A DNA stretch of 64,000 nt from an uncultured Clostridia bacterium (GTDB lineage Bacteria > Bacillota > Clostridia > Oscillospirales > Acutalibacteraceae). The first letter of the stretch is position 1. Each line of letters starts with the position of its first letter. Below the pieces are notes generated by a model. It was not told the origin of the DNA and searched no databases. It worked only from the letters and a program-made list of their open reading frames with translations. Location of the stretch: positions 1 to 64,000 of the forward strand of contig CANPXF010000004.1 in NCBI GenBank assembly GCA_947585745.1. Direction: 5' to 3'. Positions 60,977 to 64,000 of this stretch are shown here, piece after piece. The position numbers and the translations under genes are program-made.

Positions 60977-63900
60977 TTATTTATTATTGATTATCTGATA
61001 AAAGGCTTCGATTTTCGCTTGCTCGCGGTCAAGGCCTTTTTCTTCGTTTTCGGCAATTGCAGACATCATTCTCTTGTAGTCGTGAGGAATAATACGCTTG
61101 AATTTCGGAAGATATTCGTCAAAATCGTCTAAAATACGTTTAGCCTTTTGAGAGCCTGTCGCTTTGAAATGCTCCTCAATTAAGCTTTTCAGCTCGGCGA
61201 TTTCGTATTTTTCACTGACCTCGGAGAAATAAACAAGCTCCTTGTTGAGCCTTGTGTATAAATCCCTGTCCTCGTCTAAAACGTACGCTACTCCGCCCGA
61301 CATTCCCGCGGCAAAATTTTTGCCCGTTGAGCCGAGTATCACAACCTTACCGCCTGTCATATATTCACAGCCGTGGTCGCCGACACCCTCGACAACCGCC
61401 GTAGCGCCTGAATTACGCACGCAGAAACGTTCGCCCGCTACTCCGTTTATAAACGCTTTACCGCTTGTAGCTCCATAGAGCGCTACGTTGCCGATAATGA
61501 TGTTTTCCTCGGCTTTAAACTTTGAGTTTTTCGGAGGATAGACTACAAGCTTACCGCCCGAAAGTCCCTTTCCAAAGTAGTCGTTGCTGTCGCCTGTAAG
61601 TTCAAGAGTCAGACCGCTCGGAATAAATGCGCCGAAGCTTTGACCTCCCGAGCCGTTGCACACAATTTTGTAGGTGTCCTCGCTTAAAGAGGTACCGAAA
61701 TTCTTTGTGATTTCCGAACCCGTTCTCGTTCCGAGCGAGCGGTCCGTGTTTTTAACGTCAATGGTAATTTTCTTTGGCTTTTTGCTTTTAAATGCCACGG
61801 AAAGTTGCTTAATCAAATTTTCATCGGGGGTTTCTTTAAGCTTAAAGTCGAAAGTATTTTTGTTATTATACTCAATTTTCTCATTTTCCTCTGAATAGAG
61901 AATTTTGCTCAAATCAACCTTCTTTTCCCGTTGTGAAAGATTATCCTTAACCTTTAAAAGGTCGTTTCTGCCGACTAACTCGTCAAGCGTTCTAACGCCT
62001 AATTTGGACATATATTCTCTGAGCTCGTTTGCGACAAAAAGCATAAAGTTAACTACATATTCAGGCTTGCCCATAAAGCGTTTTCTAAGCTCCGGATTTT
62101 GTGTCGCAACGCCGAACGGACAGGTGTCGAGATTACAAACTCTCATCATCGCGCAACCGAGAGTTACGAGCGGAGCCGTTGCAAATCCAAACTCCTCCGC
62201 GCCGAGAATAGCCGCGACAGCGACGTCTCTGCCCGTCATAAGCTTACCGTCGGTTTCGATTACAACCTTGTTTCTAAGGTCGTTTGAAATAAGGGTCTGA
62301 TGCGCTTCCGCAAGACCTAATTCCCACGGAAGACCCGCATTGTATATCGAATTTCTCGGAGCGGCGCCTGTACCGCCGTCATATCCCGAAATAAGAATTA
62401 CTCCCGCGCCCGCCTTTGCAACGCCCGCGGCAACCGTGCCTACTCCCGCTTCCGAAACGAGCTTTACCGAAATTCTCGCGTTGTCGTTGGCGTTCTTTAA
62501 ATCATATATAAGCTGTGCTAAATCCTCGATTGAATAAATGTCGTGGTGAGGGGGAGGGGATATAAGCGATACTCCCGGTGTGGAGTGACGCGTCTTTGCA
62601 ATCCACGGATAAACCTTTTGTCCGGGAAGATGACCTCCCTCGCCGGGCTTTGCGCCCTGAGCCATTTTAATTTGAATTTCATCAGCGGAATTGAGGTATT
62701 CGGATGTGACGCCGAACCTGCCCGACGCAACCTGCTTAATCGCCGAACAGCGGTTGTTTTTCTTTCCCTTTGTAGCGAGCCTTTCTTCGCTTTCGCCGCC
62801 CTCGCCTGAATTGGATTTTCCGTGTAGTCTGTTCATAGCTATTGCCAGAGCCTCGTGGGCCTCCTGCGAGATTGAGCCGTAGGACATAGCTCCCGTCTTA
62901 AAACGTCTGACAATGCTTTCAGCGCTTTCCACCTCATCGAGAGGAATCGGTTTTTCAGCGTAATTAAAGTCTAAAAGTCCTCTGATATTTACTGTATCGA
63001 GTTCTTCTTCAATATGTTTAGAATACTGCTTGTATAAATCGTAGTTGTTTGTTCTTGTCGCGGTCTGAAGAAGATGAATAGTCTTTGGATTATACAGGTG
63101 TTCTTCCTTACCACTGCGGAATTTGTGGCTTCCGCGCGAGGAAAGCTCGGTCGTGTTGGTAAGTCCGAGAGGGTCAAAAGCGGCAGTGTGCAGATTTTCC
63201 ACATTGTCCTCAATATCCTTGATATTTATTCCGCCGATTCTTGTGACGGTATTTGTAAAGTATTCGTTTACAAGCTCCTCGCTTAAACCTACCGCCTCGA
63301 AAATCTGCGAGCCTTGATAGGATTGAATGGTGGAAATTCCCATTTTTGAGGCAATTTTAACTATGCCGTGAAGAACGGCGTCGTTGTAGTCGTTTACGGC
63401 GGCGTAGTAGTCTTTGTCAAGTAAATCATCGTGAATAAGCTCGTGGATAGTTTCCTGCGCCAAATACGGGTTAATCGCGCTTGCGCCGTAGCCCAAGAGA
63501 GTTGCGAAGTGATGTACCTCTCTCGGCTCTCCGCTCTCCAAAATCATAGCTAAAGATGTGCGCTTTTTTGTTACGACAAGGTGCTGATGAAGCGCGGAAA
63601 CCGCGAGCAGTGAGGGGATAGCGAGGTGGTTTTCGTCAACGCCTCTGTCGGATAAAATAAGTATATTCGCGCCGTCGCCGAGCGCCTTATCCGCCTCGAT
63701 AAATAATCTTTTTATCGCCTTTGAGAGCCTTGTGTTTTTATAATACAGCATCGGAATTACTGCAACCTTAAAGCCGGGAATTTGCATATTCTTCAGCTTT
63801 AAAATATCTGTTGAGGTCAGAATGGGGTTATGTACCTTTATAACCTTGCAGTTTTCGGGCTTTTCTTCGAGAATGTTTCCATCCTCTCCTATGTAGATAG

Positions 63901-64000
63901 TTGTAGAGGTTACTATTTCTTCTCTGATTGCGTCAATCGGAGGATTTGTAACCTGCGCGAACATCTGCTTGAAATAATTGAACAGCGGTTGAGGCTCCTT
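60977..64000 (-). CDS. gltB: Glutamate synthase large subunit, C-terminal part (cut by window edge)
   Basis: About 1007 residues, open to the right edge; the codons at 63,965-64,000 (KEPQPLFNYFKQ) continue the protein, so the amidotransferase N-terminus lies outside the window. Visible are the end of the central domain, the FMN-binding synthase domain (GGEGGESEER; KMAQGAKPGEGGHLPG; SGYDGGTGAAP), the [3Fe-4S] cysteines CAMMRVCNLDTC, and the C-terminal GXGXG domain (GNVALYGATSGKAFINGVAGERFCVRNSGA). It makes two glutamates from glutamine and 2-oxoglutarate with GltD. Confidence 0.96.
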   Translation of the reverse strand, partial: KEPQPLFNYFKQMFAQVTNPPIDAIREEIVTSTTIYIGEDGNILEEKPENCKVIKVHNPILTSTDILKLKNMQIPGFKVAVIPMLYYKNTRLSKAIKRLFIEADKALGDGANILILSDRGVDENHLAIPSLLAVSALHQHLVVTKKRTSLAMILESGEPREVHHFATLLGYGASAINPYLAQETIHELIHDDLLDKDYYAAVNDYNDAVLHGIVKIASKMGISTIQSYQGSQIFEAVGLSEELVNEYFTNTVTRIGGINIKDIEDNVENLHTAAFDPLGLTNTTELSSRGSHKFRSGKEEHLYNPKTIHLLQTATRTNNYDLYKQYSKHIEEELDTVNIRGLLDFNYAEKPIPLDEVESAESIVRRFKTGAMSYGSISQEAHEALAIAMNRLHGKSNSGEGGESEERLATKGKKNNRCSAIKQVASGRFGVTSEYLNSADEIQIKMAQGAKPGEGGHLPGQKVYPWIAKTRHSTPGVSLISPPPHHDIYSIEDLAQLIYDLKNANDNARISVKLVSEAGVGTVAAGVAKAGAGVILISGYDGGTGAAPRNSIYNAGLPWELGLAEAHQTLISNDLRNKVVIETDGKLMTGRDVAVAAILGAEEFGFATAPLVTLGCAMMRVCNLDTCPFGVATQNPELRKRFMGKPEYVVNFMLFVANELREYMSKLGVRTLDELVGRNDLLKVKDNLSQREKKVDLSKILYSEENEKIEYNNKNTFDFKLKETPDENLIKQLSVAFKSKKPKKITIDVKNTDRSLGTRTGSEITKNFGTSLSEDTYKIVCNGSGGQSFGAFIPSGLTLELTGDSNDYFGKGLSGGKLVVYPPKNSKFKAEENIIIGNVALYGATSGKAFINGVAGERFCVRNSGATAVVEGVGDHGCEYMTGGKVVILGSTGKNFAAGMSGGVAYVLDEDRDLYTRLNKELVYFSEVSEKYEIAELKSLIEEHFKATGSQKAKRILDDFDEYLPKFKRIIPHDYKRMMSAIAENEEKGLDREQAKIEAFYQIINNK

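Noticed and set aside
61242..63317. Several long open frames on the plus strand opposite gltB, and similar ones opposite other core genes
   Set aside because: They lie antisense to clearly conserved enzymes, lack ribosome binding sites and have shadow-type composition.

Overview
The window is a stretch of chromosome from a low-GC, spore-forming Clostridia-type Firmicute. Evidence is the alpha/beta-type small acid-soluble spore protein, SpmA and SpmB, AbrB, strong AGGAGG-type ribosome binding sites and frequent TTG/GTG starts. A gut Oscillospirales/Ruminococcaceae-like relative is my best guess, but no rRNA is present to prove it.

The left half (1 to about 30,000) is a composite genomic island downstream of a tRNA-Asn gene. 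A tyrosine integrase sits next to the tRNA. It is followed by a prophage-like control region (potassium channel, LexA/CI-type repressor, Cro-like protein, early genes) that breaks off near 5,900. Next is an intact four-gene operon (6,419-10,205) of a DUF5986-like protein, an XRE-ImmA/IrrE metalloprotease, a Cys-rich SAM-methyltransferase-like protein and a DUF1848 radical-SAM-like protein. After it come decayed genes: an aminoglycoside-phosphotransferase/kinase pair, a methyltransferase, a nuclease-STAND NTPase and a large serine recombinase. Then follow an agr-like histidine kinase/LytTR regulator facing a three-permease ABC transporter, a GGCC-type (NgoPII-like) restriction-modification pair, and orphan Rhs C-terminal ends with a lipoprotein.

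These cargo blocks are separated by four copies (A 15.5 kb, B 23.1 kb, C 25.4 kb, D 29.2 kb) of a structured repeat of about 135-190 bp. It carries an inverted copy of the tRNA-Asn T-arm. Copies B and C also end in the tRNA 3' end followed by the tRNA's downstream flank. This is what successive insertions at the tRNA would leave behind. Many island genes have in-frame stops, frameshifts or deletions.

The right half (about 30,240-64,000) is ordinary chromosome with compact operons and clear terminators. It holds cstA; a sulfur block (cysK, an Rrf2 regulator, an O-acetylhomoserine sulfhydrylase-type gene) sharing one operator motif and two leader peptides; an acetyltransferase; a MATE pump; a flavoprotein; a DtxR/MntR regulator; cyclophilin-galE; MBL hydrolase-rlmH-rqcH; a Na/Pi cotransporter; lepA; a BspA-like LRR protein; spmAB; abrB; dCMP deaminase; an Sfp-type transferase; nitroreductase; SASP; a metallophosphoesterase with a ParB-BMP fusion; a NadM-like enzyme; a NatAB-like ABC exporter; and gltBD, with gltB running off the right edge.

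The most promising undescribed system is the 6.4-10.2 kb operon. The tRNA-Asn repeat array is the most informative structural feature.
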